Shown in pieces: positions 8,239 to 17,900 of a stretch of DNA of 64,000 nt (position 1 is its first letter; each line of letters opens with the position of its first letter). The notes under the pieces are model-generated. The model worked only from the letters and a program-made list of their open reading frames with translations. It ran no database searches and was not told where the DNA came from. The stretch spans positions 682,001 through 746,000 of the forward strand of contig CAWDHQ010000002.1 in NCBI GenBank assembly GCA_963802215.1, read 5' to 3'. The position numbers were made by a program, and so were the translations under genes. The DNA is from SHZI01 sp963802215 (GTDB taxonomy: Bacteria; Pseudomonadota; Gammaproteobacteria; Steroidobacterales; GCA-2729495).

Positions 8239-8618
8239 TGGATCCGCTCCATCGGAACGTCTGGCTGTCGGCCGGGGCACTGTTCACGAGCCTGACGACG
8301 CTCGTCTGCTGTGTCCTTCCGGCGGTTCTAGTCTCCCTTGGCGCCGGAGCCGCCGTCGTCGGGCTGGTCACGGCATTTCCCCAGCTCGTCTGGCTGAGTG
8401 AGCGCAAGGCACTGGTGTTTGGAGTGGCCGCGGCGATGCTGCTGGTGAGTGGCTTGTCCCTTCGCCACGCCAGGACGCTGCCCTGCCCGGCAGATCCGGC
8501 GCTCGCTGCGGCTTGCACGAGGCTCCGCAAAGTCAGCGCCGGTCTGTTTGCAGGCTCGGTTATCGCCGTAGCCGTTGGCGCGTTCGCTGCCTTCGTCCTG
8601 CCTGCCATGGCCCCTTGA
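8238..8618 (+). CDS. MerT-like small membrane protein
   Basis: This is a 126-residue integral membrane protein with about three helices. The first carries a vicinal cysteine pair in TLVCCVLPAVLVSLGAGA, the hallmark position of the metal-relay pair in MerT. A second cysteine pair occurs in the loop PCPADPALAAAC. The start at 8238 (TGATG overlap with the HMA gene) is preferred over the GTG one codon upstream. It would accept a metal ion from the periplasmic HMA partner and move it across the inner membrane. No merA is visible in this window, so the system is either not mercury-specific or incomplete here. It is convergent with the MFS gene across 26 bases. Confidence 0.75.
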   Translation: MDPLHRNVWLSAGALFTSLTTLVCCVLPAVLVSLGAGAAVVGLVTAFPQLVWLSERKALVFGVAAAMLLVSGLSLRHARTLPCPADPALAAACTRLRKVSAGLFAGSVIAVAVGAFAAFVLPAMAP

Positions 8619-8644
8619 ACCGGAGCCGGGCGTCGGCAAGCCGG

Positions 8645-9958
8645 TCAGGCCCGCGGTACCGGAGCGAGTCGCCTGTTGAATTGAAGCTCCCGTGCGCGCA
8701 GGACGACGGCCGCCACCCCCACCAGGCCGTTGGCGACGGCGATGCTGATGATCGGCGCCTGGGGCCCGATGGTGTCGTAGAGCCAGCCACCCCCGGCGGA
8801 GAGGGCGAGGATGCCGACGGCCCCGCAGAAATTCTGCAGGCCGAAGACGGCGCCGCGGATGCCGGCGGGGCATTCCTGGGCCAGGAGGACCGACGAGGTG
8901 AGGACGGTGCAGGACTGGCCGATGCCCATGAGCAGCAGGGCAGGGATCGCGGCGGGCGCCAGGATGTCGTCGAGGGAACCCACCCACCCGTACCCGATGG
9001 CGGCGAGCAGGAATCCGCCGCAGAACAACGTCAGGCGGTTGACGCGGTCCGCCACGATGCCCAGCAACGGCGAACAGAGCATGGACGCACCCAGCGCCAG
9101 GCCGATGACCATCCCGGACCGGGCGGCGGCGTCCTCGGGGGTCAGGCCGCGGCTCGTCCCGGCCTGCACGATCCAGAGCGTCAGGAACAGGCTGATGGCC
9201 GCCATGTCCGCCCGCGCGGCGAAGGCGCCCAGGTAGGACAGGCTGATGCGCGGATTCCGGGCCGCCCGGACGCCGTCCCTGAGGAGCAGCGTCACCGACG
9301 GCCGGTCCCTGACCTGCTCGGGACGCCCGGGCCTGAGCCCGAACATTACCAGGGCTGCCAGCAGCGCCACGCCAGCCACGGTCCAGTACGCGTAGCGGCC
9401 GGCCGCCGCCGGGTCGGCGCCCTGGGCCGCGAAGACCGCCGGCAGCCGGGAGAGGAAGACGAACGAGAGCACCGCCCCGATGCCGTTCAGCAGGAAGGAG
9501 AAGCCGGTGAGCTTGCCCCGGGAATCCTCGTGGGCATAGTCCGCCGCCACGGCCGAGAGCATGGCGGTGAGCGCCGCCAGGGCGACGCCGAATACCAGGC
9601 GGTAGGCCGTCAGTTCCAGCACTGAGGAGGCGGTGGGGTACAGCAGGTAGGCCACGGCCAGCACGAAGAAGCCGGCGACATAGACCGGCCGCCGGCCCAG
9701 CCGGTCCGACATGGCTCCCCAGAAGCCGATCAGCCCGAGCATCAGGATTTCCTGCCAGAACTGCAGGTTTCCCGTGACGACGCCCTGCTCACCGGTCGGC
9801 ACCCGGAGGTTGACCTCCAGGAGGTAGGGGGTCAGGGTCGCGAGGTAGGTGAACAATCCGATACTGACGAACGCAGCGAAAAAGTAGGCACAGGCGTGGC
9901 GGCGGAGGACGCCGGGCGCCAGGCGGATCGGGCCGAGGTAGCAAGACGGTTCGGGCAT
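8645..9958 (-). CDS. Major facilitator superfamily transporter
   Basis: This is a 437-residue, 12-helix MFS permease. The family signature between helices 2 and 3 is clear (GAMSDRLGRRPVYVAG), with an echo in the second half (GIVADRVNRLTLFCGG). The N-terminal loop is short and the C-terminus cytoplasmic, giving a typical length. Substrate is not readable; the arrangement resembles drug or metabolite exporters of the DHA1 type. It is divergent from two ABC half-transporter genes. An inverted repeat (GCCTTGA ... TCAAGGC, 9974-10001) sits immediately upstream of its start and overlaps a TTGACC box on its strand, so it may share a MerR-type regulator with them. Confidence 0.85.
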   Translation of the reverse strand: MPEPSCYLGPIRLAPGVLRRHACAYFFAAFVSIGLFTYLATLTPYLLEVNLRVPTGEQGVVTGNLQFWQEILMLGLIGFWGAMSDRLGRRPVYVAGFFVLAVAYLLYPTASSVLELTAYRLVFGVALAALTAMLSAVAADYAHEDSRGKLTGFSFLLNGIGAVLSFVFLSRLPAVFAAQGADPAAAGRYAYWTVAGVALLAALVMFGLRPGRPEQVRDRPSVTLLLRDGVRAARNPRISLSYLGAFAARADMAAISLFLTLWIVQAGTSRGLTPEDAAARSGMVIGLALGASMLCSPLLGIVADRVNRLTLFCGGFLLAAIGYGWVGSLDDILAPAAIPALLLMGIGQSCTVLTSSVLLAQECPAGIRGAVFGLQNFCGAVGILALSAGGGWLYDTIGPQAPIISIAVANGLVGVAAVVLRARELQFNRRLAPVPRA

Positions 9959-9973
9959 GACACAGGATCCTCA

Positions 9974-10001
9974 GCCTTGATCCCCGGTTTAGGGTCAAGG
10001 C
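9974..10001. promoter_or_regulatory. Imperfect dyad upstream of the MFS gene
   Basis: GCCTTGA (9974-9980) and TCAAGGC (9995-10001) form perfect 7-base arms, and inner CC/GG pairs extend the symmetry. On the minus strand a TTGACC box (9998-9993) precedes a 20-base spacer, but the -10 position reads GAGGAT and falls only about 10 bases before the MFS start. It could be a regulator-binding site rather than a complete promoter. Confidence 0.35.
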
Positions 10002-10019
10002 CGTTGCGGGTATACCGGC

Positions 10020-10051
10020 TTGACCTTCAACTTCGGTTGAAGGTCTAGTCT
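10020..10051 (+). promoter_or_regulatory. MerR/SoxR-type promoter of the ABC exporter operon
   Basis: TTGACC (10020-10025) and TAGTCT (10046-10051) are separated by exactly 20 bases. The spacer is filled by a perfect dyad with 10-base arms, GACCTTCAAC (10022-10031) and GTTGAAGGTC (10036-10045), around TTCG. This geometry (over-long spacer with a centred palindrome) is diagnostic of MerR-family activation, and the arm sequence is close to SoxR-type sites. GGAG lies 8 bases before the ATG at 10085. No regulator gene is adjacent; the only MerR gene in the window is at 6226-6660, and its dyad has a different sequence. Confidence 0.8.
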
Positions 10052-10084
10052 GCGCTGCTGACAATCGCTGACGGAGCGCGCCCC

Positions 10085-11845
10085 ATGCTCGGAGTTGACG
10101 ACAGGCTGGTCACGCCGGCCACCCGGAAATGGGTCAAGGTCGGCCTGCTGGCAGGCCTCGCCACCATACCCACCACGATCGTCCTCTATTACGTGCTGGG
10201 ACTTACCGTCGACGCCGCGCTGGCGGGGACCAACCAGATCCGTGACTGGCTGTTCGTCCTGACCTTCCTCGTGTTGCTCAAGGCCGGTCTCGCCTGGCTC
10301 TTCCGCACGGGGCAGTTCCGCGCCTCCAGCGAGGCCAAGCTGAACGTCCGTGACCAGATCTACCAGCAGGTCGTGAAGCTCGGCCCCGGCATCCTCGGCA
10401 AACGTCGCACGGGCGAGATCGCCAACACCGCGACCGAGGGCGTCGAGTACCTCGACTATTACTTCAGCGTCTATTTCGTGCAGATCTGGGTGGCGATCGC
10501 CATTCCGGTCTTCCTCTGCGCCGCGATCTTCTCCATCGACTGGGTCGTGGGTCTCTGGACCCTCGCCGGCGTGCCCCTGACGCCGATCTTCGTCGGCTCA
10601 TCGGCGCGCGGCTTCCGCCGCATCAGCAAGCAGAACGAGGCGGTCAAGAACCGCAACAGCTCCCAGTACCTGGATTCGATCCAGGGCATGAGCACCCTCA
10701 AGATGTTCAACGAGGGAGAACGGCGCGGCCAGCAGATGGAGGCGGGCAACGAGACGCAGCGCAAGCTTACGATGAAGCTGCTGCTGGTCGCCCAGTTCCA
10801 GTTCGTATTCCTCGAGCTCGGCTTTGCCCTGTTCTCCACGGCAGTTGCCATGGCCGTGGCGTTGTACCGCTGGTCGGGTGGCTTCATGTCGCCGGGCGAA
10901 GTGGTGGCGGTCGTCCTGCTCAGCCTCGAGTTCAGCCGCACGCTGCTGCTGATCGGCGAATTCTTCTTTGCCGGCGCGCTGGGCCGGGAGGTGGCGGCGG
11001 AGGTCGTCAAATTCCTGGACGAGAAGGCGCCGGTAAGCGCCGGCGCCGGCCGCAATCCCGGCGCGAAGCCCGACAAGGCCGTCCGCATCGAATTCCGTAA
11101 CGTGACCTTCACCTACCCGGGGGCGGACAAGCCCGCGTTGCAGGACCTCAGCATGACGCTCGAGCCCAACGAGACGGTAGCGCTGATCGGGCGAAGCGGT
11201 TCGGGGAAGACGACGGTCACCAACCTGCTGCTCCGTACCCTGGAGCCCGACTCCGGCGAGATCTTGTTCGACGGCATTCCCGAGAAGGAGCTCGCACTTG
11301 ACTGGATCCGCCAGCAGATCGCTCTGGTGCCCCAGGACCCGTTCCTCTTCTACGGCACGATCGCCGACAATCTGCGCGTGGCGAAGCAGGATGCCACGGA
11401 GGCCGAGCTGATTGCGGCCACGAAAGCGGCGGAACTCTACGACTACATCCGGTCCACGCCGGACGGCTTCAACACCAAGGTGGGTGACCAGGGCATGGCG
11501 CTCAGCGGGGGTCAGGCCCAGCGCCTGGCCATCGCGCGCGCCTTCCTGAAGAACGCGCCCATCGTGGTGCTGGACGAACCGACGTCCCAGATCGACGTGG
11601 AAACCGAAACCCTGCTGAACCGTGCGCTGGCCCGCCTTACCGAGAACAAGACCGTGCTCCTGATCGCCCACCGGCTCAGCACCATCGAGCAGGCCGACCG
11701 CATCATCGTCCTCGAAGGTGGTCGGCTCGCGGAGAGCGGCACCCGCCAGCAGCTGCTTGCCCATGGCGGCATCTACGCCGGCATGATCCGGACGAAGCGC
11801 GACATCGAATCACAGAAGCTGGCGCCCGCCGTGGCCGGCGGCTAG
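10085..11845 (+). CDS. ABC half-transporter (permease fused to ATPase), subunit 1
   Basis: This is a 586-residue exporter half-molecule: six membrane helices in the first 320 residues, then a nucleotide-binding domain. Walker A is GRSGSGKTT (about 370), the signature is LSGGQAQR (about 473), Walker B is VVLDEPTS (about 494), and the H-loop is AHRLS (about 527). All catalytic residues are present. It is followed after 15 bases by a second, sequence-divergent half-transporter, so the two probably form a heterodimer. Transcription likely starts at the MerR-type promoter at 10020-10051, which suggests induction by a metal, a redox-active compound or a drug. The substrate cannot be deduced. Confidence 0.9.
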   Translation: MLGVDDRLVTPATRKWVKVGLLAGLATIPTTIVLYYVLGLTVDAALAGTNQIRDWLFVLTFLVLLKAGLAWLFRTGQFRASSEAKLNVRDQIYQQVVKLGPGILGKRRTGEIANTATEGVEYLDYYFSVYFVQIWVAIAIPVFLCAAIFSIDWVVGLWTLAGVPLTPIFVGSSARGFRRISKQNEAVKNRNSSQYLDSIQGMSTLKMFNEGERRGQQMEAGNETQRKLTMKLLLVAQFQFVFLELGFALFSTAVAMAVALYRWSGGFMSPGEVVAVVLLSLEFSRTLLLIGEFFFAGALGREVAAEVVKFLDEKAPVSAGAGRNPGAKPDKAVRIEFRNVTFTYPGADKPALQDLSMTLEPNETVALIGRSGSGKTTVTNLLLRTLEPDSGEILFDGIPEKELALDWIRQQIALVPQDPFLFYGTIADNLRVAKQDATEAELIAATKAAELYDYIRSTPDGFNTKVGDQGMALSGGQAQRLAIARAFLKNAPIVVLDEPTSQIDVETETLLNRALARLTENKTVLLIAHRLSTIEQADRIIVLEGGRLAESGTRQQLLAHGGIYAGMIRTKRDIESQKLAPAVAGG

Positions 11846-11860
11846 CAGGGAGGATCGAAC

Positions 11861-13699
11861 ATGAGTGTCGAAGCAACAGCCGGCGAGCTGCCGGGAACCA
11901 CCAAGGCATCCAATCTGCAGATCATCCGGCGCCTGCTGACCTACATGACGCCGTTCAACCTGATCATGTTCACCTCCCTGACGGCGCGCGTGATCAAGAT
12001 CGTTTCTCAGGCGGCCGTGCTCGGGATCGCCGCCGCCAGCGTCGGCATCTACATCGAGTCCGCGATGCCCGGCGTCGTGAACTGGGACGTGCTGTGGCGG
12101 CAGGTCCGGTGGATCGCCCTGGCCGGGACCATCGTGGGATTTGCCTCCTACATCGAGAACTACACCGGCCATTACGTGGCGTTCCGGATCCTCGCGGCGT
12201 TCCGGGACAAGTTCTACTACGCCATGCTGCCCCTGGCTCCCGCCCGAACGGCCAAGCTGCAGTCGGGGGACGCCGTGAGCCGCGTGATGACGGATTGCGA
12301 GCGCATCGAGCCCTTCTATGCCCACACCATCGCGCCAGCGGTTGCCGCCATCACGGTCCCGGTCATCCTGCTGGCCTGGTGCTGGTCGGTCCACCCGACC
12401 CTGTTCTGGGCCTTGACCCCGTTCTACATCGCGACGACCTTCGTCCTGCCCTGGCTCGTGTCGAAGCTGGGCGGCGACGGCATCCGTTACCGCGAGCAGC
12501 TCGGGCAGGTGAATGCGTTCGTCGCCGACAGCATCCAGGGCGTGCGCGACACAGTTGCCTTCGGGTACGAAACGCGCCGGGCCCGGGAGCTCTGGGAACG
12601 GGGCGCGTCCATGCAGGCCGGGCAGGAGAAGCTCTATGGCGCGGACGCCACGCAGCGGGCGCTCGCCGAAATCTTCATCACCGTCGGCATCCTGGCCTCG
12701 GCGTGGGTCGGCGTGGAGCTGGCGCTGGCCGGGGAGATCTCGACCCTGGTCGACCTGCCGGCCGTCATCGCCGTGTCGATCGTCGGGTTCTACGTCTCCG
12801 TGGGAATGGCCAACAACTACACCGATTTCCGGGTGTCGATCATCGCCGCCCGTCGCCTGTTCAGCATGATGGACCAGCCGCCCGCCGTCGTGGATCGAAA
12901 GCAGGGAGCGGCCGCCGTGGGCGTCGAACCCTCGATTCACTTCCGCGACGTGCACTTCGAGTACGACGCGGACGACGTGGACTGGAGCCGGCAGAAGAAG
13001 GTGTTCGACGGCTTCTCGATCGACATCGCACCGGGATGGCACGTGGCACTCGTGGGGCCCAGCGGCACGGGAAAGTCCACGGTCGTGAACCTGTTGCTGC
13101 GCCAGTGGGACCCCCAGACCGGCGAGATCCGCATCGGCAACCGGCCGCTCAGGGACTTCTCTCTCGTGGAACTGCAGAAGTTCTTCGCGGTGGTGTCCCA
13201 GCGCGCATTCATCTTCAACGAATCTATCCGCGACAACATCCTCCTGGGCCGCCACGACGCGACCCACGCGGAAGTCGTGGCGGCGGCCCGGGGCGCCGGG
13301 CTCGCCGACTGGATCGCCACCCTTCCTGAAGGGTACGACACGCCCTGCGGCGAACGTGGCAGCAAGCTGTCGGGCGGTCAGCGGCAGCGCGTTGCCATCG
13401 CCCGCGCGATCCTCAAGAACGCGCCGATCGTCCTGCTCGACGAGGCTACCTCCAGCCTCGACGTGGAGACGGAGCTGGGCGTGATGCGGGCCATCCGGAA
13501 CCTGTCGAAGGGCCGTACCTCCCTCACGATCGCACACCGCCTGTCCACGATCATGGACAGCGACGAGATCCTCGTGATGCTCGAGGGGCGCATCGCCGAG
13601 CGCGGCACCCATGCCGAACTCATCGCGAAGGGCGGCTGGTACGCGCGCATGTTCGAGATCCAGAAGGACGAGGTGGACGCGACGCTGGTGAAGGACTGA
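11861..13699 (+). CDS. ABC half-transporter (permease fused to ATPase), subunit 2
   Basis: This 612-residue partner of the preceding gene has a clean ribosome site (AGGGAGGA) before its ATG. The transmembrane domain occupies about residues 25-330. The ATPase has Walker A GPSGTGKST (about 399), signature LSGGQRQR (about 504), Walker B VLLDEATS (about 524) and H-loop AHRLS (about 561). Both ATPase sites of the pair look intact, unlike heterodimers with one degenerate site. An Asp-rich insertion (YDADDVDWSRQ) sits in the A-loop region. It is convergent with the isocitrate dehydrogenase gene across 27 bases. Role: co-exporter of an unknown substrate. Confidence 0.9.
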   Translation: MSVEATAGELPGTTKASNLQIIRRLLTYMTPFNLIMFTSLTARVIKIVSQAAVLGIAAASVGIYIESAMPGVVNWDVLWRQVRWIALAGTIVGFASYIENYTGHYVAFRILAAFRDKFYYAMLPLAPARTAKLQSGDAVSRVMTDCERIEPFYAHTIAPAVAAITVPVILLAWCWSVHPTLFWALTPFYIATTFVLPWLVSKLGGDGIRYREQLGQVNAFVADSIQGVRDTVAFGYETRRARELWERGASMQAGQEKLYGADATQRALAEIFITVGILASAWVGVELALAGEISTLVDLPAVIAVSIVGFYVSVGMANNYTDFRVSIIAARRLFSMMDQPPAVVDRKQGAAAVGVEPSIHFRDVHFEYDADDVDWSRQKKVFDGFSIDIAPGWHVALVGPSGTGKSTVVNLLLRQWDPQTGEIRIGNRPLRDFSLVELQKFFAVVSQRAFIFNESIRDNILLGRHDATHAEVVAAARGAGLADWIATLPEGYDTPCGERGSKLSGGQRQRVAIARAILKNAPIVLLDEATSSLDVETELGVMRAIRNLSKGRTSLTIAHRLSTIMDSDEILVMLEGRIAERGTHAELIAKGGWYARMFEIQKDEVDATLVKD

Positions 13700-13726
13700 C
13701 CCTCAGGCATCCACGGGACGAGCCTG

Positions 13727-14758
13727 TCAGCCGCCGGCGATCCGGCTGACCAGCGCCTTGGTGAATGCGGCCGTACTGGCTGTGCCGCCCAGATCCCCCG
13801 TGCGCACCTTGTCCGTGTTCAGCGTGGCGTCGATAGCCGTGCGAAGGCGCCCGGCGAGTTCCGCGAGATTGCAGTGGTCCAGCATCATTGCCGAGGCCAG
13901 CAGCAGCGCAATCGGGTTGGCGACGCCCTTGCCGGCGATGTCCGGCGCGGAGCCGTGCACCGCCTCGAAGATGGCCGCGTTGACGCCGATGTTGGCGCCC
14001 GGGGTCATGCCCAGGCCGCCCACGAGGCCCGCCACCAGGTCTGACAGGATGTCGCCGAACAGGTTGGTGGTCACCAGCACGTCGAACTGCCAGGGATTCA
14101 GCACGAGCTTCATGGCGCAGGCGTCGATGATGGCCGTGTCGAGCTCGATACGCCCCTTGTACCTGCGCTCCCACATCTCGGTGCCGGTCTCCAGGAAGAT
14201 CCCGGTCAGGGCCTTCATGATGTTGGCCTTGTGGACGATCGTGACCTTCCTGCGCCTGGTGGCGATGGCGTGCTCGAAGGCGAATTCCAGCAGATTGCGG
14301 CAACCCTGCCGGGTATTCACGCCGGTGGCCATCGCCACGGCGTGGGGATCGTCGTCGATCGGGATGTAGATCTCGTGGCCGATGTAGAGGCCCTCGAGAT
14401 TCTCGCGGACCACGACCAGGTCGATGTTGTCGAAACGCCCGCCCGGTATGAGGGTGCGCGCCGGCCGCAGGTTGGCGTAGAGCCTGAATTCCTCGCGGAG
14501 CCTGACGTTGGACGACCGGTAACCGCCCCCGGATGGCGTCTCCAGGGGGCCCTTCAGCGCCAGCTTCGTCCGGTGGATGCTGTCCAGCGTGGCCCTGGGC
14601 AGCGGGTCCCCCGCCGCCTTTACGCCTGCCAGGCCGGCCACCTGCCAGTCCCACTCGAACGGCGCCTTCAGGGCATCCAGTGCGGCCAGGGTGGCGTCGA
14701 TGATCTCGGGGCCAATGCCGTCGCCGGGCACCAGCGTGGCGGGAATGCTACCGGTCAT
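13727..14758 (-). CDS. icd: NAD-type isocitrate dehydrogenase (isocitrate/isopropylmalate dehydrogenase family)
   Basis: This is a 343-residue beta-decarboxylating dehydrogenase, converting isocitrate to 2-oxoglutarate and CO2. It opens with IPATLVPGDGIGPEI, carries the substrate loop KGPLETPSGGGYRSSNV, the metal/substrate segment RENLEGLYIG, the catalytic KANIMK lysine, and the cofactor segment HGSAPDIAGKGVANP. Length and motifs fit the short NAD-dependent IDH group rather than the 415-residue NADP enzyme. A homoisocitrate or tartrate dehydrogenase is less likely but not excluded. There is no TCA-cycle neighbour. No good ribosome site precedes the ATG; a 23-codon frame ends in an ATGA overlap with it (14755-14826), which may or may not be translated. 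Confidence 0.85.
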   Translation of the reverse strand: MTGSIPATLVPGDGIGPEIIDATLAALDALKAPFEWDWQVAGLAGVKAAGDPLPRATLDSIHRTKLALKGPLETPSGGGYRSSNVRLREEFRLYANLRPARTLIPGGRFDNIDLVVVRENLEGLYIGHEIYIPIDDDPHAVAMATGVNTRQGCRNLLEFAFEHAIATRRRKVTIVHKANIMKALTGIFLETGTEMWERRYKGRIELDTAIIDACAMKLVLNPWQFDVLVTTNLFGDILSDLVAGLVGGLGMTPGANIGVNAAIFEAVHGSAPDIAGKGVANPIALLLASAMMLDHCNLAELAGRLRTAIDATLNTDKVRTGDLGGTASTAAFTKALVSRIAGG

Positions 14759-14935
14759 GGGGCGCTGGCGGCCGGGACGGGCAGCAGCAGGAGGAGCAAC
14801 TGGGCACGGCGGCTCTTGCGGTTCATTGCACGTCCCTGTCGCTGGTCAGTCAGGGCGGCAATCTTGTCGTTATTCGAGCCGGTTGTCACGCCGTCACGGT
14901 TGCCCGCCGCGGGGGACGTTGGTGGGCGAACCCGT

Positions 14936-14970
14936 GGAAAAGGCGGATGCAGCTGGTGCTGCACCCGCCT
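14936..14970 (-). terminator. Rho-independent terminator after the TonB-receptor gene
   Basis: On the minus strand a 13-base stem (AGGCGGGTGCAGC pairing with GCTGCATCCGCCT, one G-T mismatch) with loop ACCA is followed by TTTTCC. It begins 20 bases past the stop of the minus-strand receptor gene. Confidence 0.8.
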
Positions 14971-14990
14971 CGTCCGGACGCAGGGCCCGC

Positions 14991-17900
14991 TTAGCGGACG
15001 GCGGCGCCGAAGCGCATGAGGGCCGTGACACCGTAGGTCCGCTCGCGCGGGTAGGTTACGGTGTAGCGCAGGGGCACGAATTCGTCGAAGTCCGGCCGGG
15101 CACCCTGGTCCACCTCGGGTTCGTACAGGTTGTCCGTATTGGCCCAGTAGATGTCGCGGAAGGCGGCGATGGCGCCGCCATCGTTGAACAGGTTGCGGGT
15201 CCAGAATTCAAGCGTGTACGCGCCCGACCTGACTCCGAGCTTGGTGTTCACGTAGGTGTGTTCCGGAAGATACCCCTGGTTGTCGTTGCCGACGTAGACG
15301 CCGCTCTGGTAGTTGGCGTCGCCACTGACATACCAGTCCCAGTCGCCGCCGGGGAGCTCGTCCGAGTAGCTGAGCGAGGCGCTCATGAGCCACTCCGGCT
15401 GGCGCAGCAACTGGTTGCCGGAGACGTCGCCGGCAACCTCGTCAAAACCCTCGGCCGCGAAGCTCGGAAAGTCCCTGTACGTGTCCTGCGCGGCGTTTTT
15501 CATGGTGGCGTCCGCCCAACCGACGGTGAACCGTCCCGTCAGGTTATCCATGAAGCCGACGTTGGTCTCCACTTCGACGCCCCACACGTCAGCATCGCCG
15601 GCATTCACGTTGAAGGATGTCGGTTGCTCGAACCGCACCCCGCTGATCGGGTCGACCTCGATGAGCTGGCGCAGGACAATCTCCCGCCAGTCATTGTAGA
15701 AAACAGCCGAGCTGACCGTGGCCCGGCCATCCCAGAAGGCGCCCTTCAGCCCGAGTTCGTAGGTGGTGATCGTCTCCGGCTCGAAGATGTTCGGCAGGGA
15801 CACGCTGTTGCCGCTGACCAGCCGTGCCGACCTGACAGCCACGCCGCCCGGCTTCTCGCCGTAGGCGATCGACCCGTAGACCATCCACTCGTCGCTGACC
15901 ATGTAGTCGAGGCCGACGCGGCCCGTCACCGAGTCGAAGCGGGCGCTCGCGCTGCCGCTGCACTGTCCCGGCGACCCCAGGACCTGCTTGTCGGGCTCGT
16001 TGACAGGCGTAAAAACGCAGTCGGCGCCGAAGAAGGGCACTGCCGAGGTGAAGCCGTCCCGGAGGTCGTACCGGTCGTCACCGAATAGCGCCAGATCCTC
16101 GTCGGGGTAAATGCAGCTACCGAGCGAGCCCGTGGTGGTCGCCGTCGTGTAGCACCTGTTGTACCGGTACACGGTGCTTTCCTGCGACTCCTGGGAGTAG
16201 CGTATTTCCGCCCGGCCTGTCAGCTGATCGGTGAAGTCGAAGTCGACCCCCGTGAACAGGGCCCAGCCCTGGGTTTCACCCTCGGAAGTCTGGCGGAGGA
16301 GCGGGTCTATGCCCCCGTCGGGCGTGAAGCTGTCGTAGAAGATGGCGGTACCGATCATCAGCGCGGTCGGGTCCCCCTCCACGACGCCGAACGGCGGAAG
16401 CCCCACGCCGACACCCGGCTGTCCCGGGATGGGGGTTGACACACCGGCGATCGGGTTCGTGAGAAGGATCGCGCCCGGATAGCCCTTCGAGGTTGTCGAG
16501 TACGCGTAGCCGCCGACCGTGTAGCGCAACTGCTTGTCCTGGGCGCTGGAGAAGCGCAGCTCCTGGCTGAATTCCTCGGTTTCACCGCCGAGCTCCCGGT
16601 CGTACACCCCGGACTGGAAGCGCAGGTTGGCGGGATTACTGGCGGGGCAATTGTTGGGCGTGCCCGGCGTGTAGGCGGCGCCCTCGCAATACAAAAAGTC
16701 CTGATTCTCGCCAAGGCTCCGGGCGAAGTCTGATACCGAATCCTGCTCCGTCTTGGAGTAGCCGGTCAGCGCCGAGAACATCCCGGACTCGTACAGGTCC
16801 CACTCGATCCTCAGGTTTGCCCGGTTGAGTTCCCGATTCTCGCCGGTGGCCTGGGCAACCTTGGGAATCGCGTCGCCCCCGTTCAGGCCGGGGATGCCCT
16901 CGATGTCCGGGACCTCGCCGCAGAAGTTCTGGTACCTCACGGTTTCCGTCCGGTCGCTGGTGCGGTCCTCGCAGTTCGTCGGCAGCGCGACGTTGGCTGA
17001 CTCGTCGATATCGTCATTGGAGTGGTAGTAGCTCAAATTGACCTGCCACGCGTCGGCCGGCAGCCAGAGCAGTGCGCCCTGGAAGCTCCGGAAGCGGCTG
17101 CCGCCGATATCGTTCTGCGGTGCCTGGGAATTGTCGTAGGAACCATCCCAGTCGTCGTAAAGAGCCCCAATGCGGCCGCGCAGGTTCTCGCCAAGAATCG
17201 GGCCACTGACGCTCGCCTGCCCCTTCAACTTGCCGCGGTTGCCGATTTCGACGCCGGTCTTGGCCTCGAACTCTTCGCTCGGCGGTTTGGTGACGTAATT
17301 GATCGCGCCGCTGAAGGCGTTTCGACCGTACAGCGCACTCTGCGGGCCCTTTACGACTTCGATGCGCTCGATGTCGAGCTGGCTGAAATTCAGGCCCTCG
17401 CGGCCGGAGATGTACACGCCATCCACGAAAACGGCGGCGTTGTTCTGGCCGAAGATATCCGTTGGCACGATGCCGCGGATCACGGGCACTGGCAGGTTCT
17501 CGCCGAAGGCGTTGAAGAACGACAGGCCGGGTGTCAGCGCGGCAACGTCGGTCAGGCTGGTGATGCCCAGGGCCTCGATGGCGTTGGAGTCGAAGGCCGT
17601 GATGGCGATCGGCACCTCCTGCAGGTTCTCCTCCCTCTTGCGGGCGGTGACCACGATCTCCTGGATGGCCGCGCTGCTGCGCGTGGCCCCTTTGCCATCA
17701 GCCTCCTGCGCCGAGGCAGACATGCCACTCGCCAGGAGGGCCGCGGTCGCCGCAATGGGAACGGACTTCCGTGCCAGCCCTGCCGGCTTCACCCGGCGCG
17801 ACAGGCGACGGAGCAGCGGTGCGAACAGGAGCAGCACGATCCACGGGCTGCTGGAACTGGCGCCGCCCTGCGGCCGTGTCTCGGTGACCCTGACCAGGAC

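Noticed and set aside
8235..8618. Complete mercury resistance operon
   Set aside because: MerP- and MerT-like proteins are present but there is no merA, and the regulator's cysteine spacing is CadR/PbrR-like rather than MerR-like.
14755..14826. 23-codon frame ending in an ATGA overlap with the isocitrate dehydrogenase start, as a leader peptide
   Set aside because: It has only a weak ribosome site and a low-complexity poly-Leu sequence with no attenuator structure; overlap alone is not enough.
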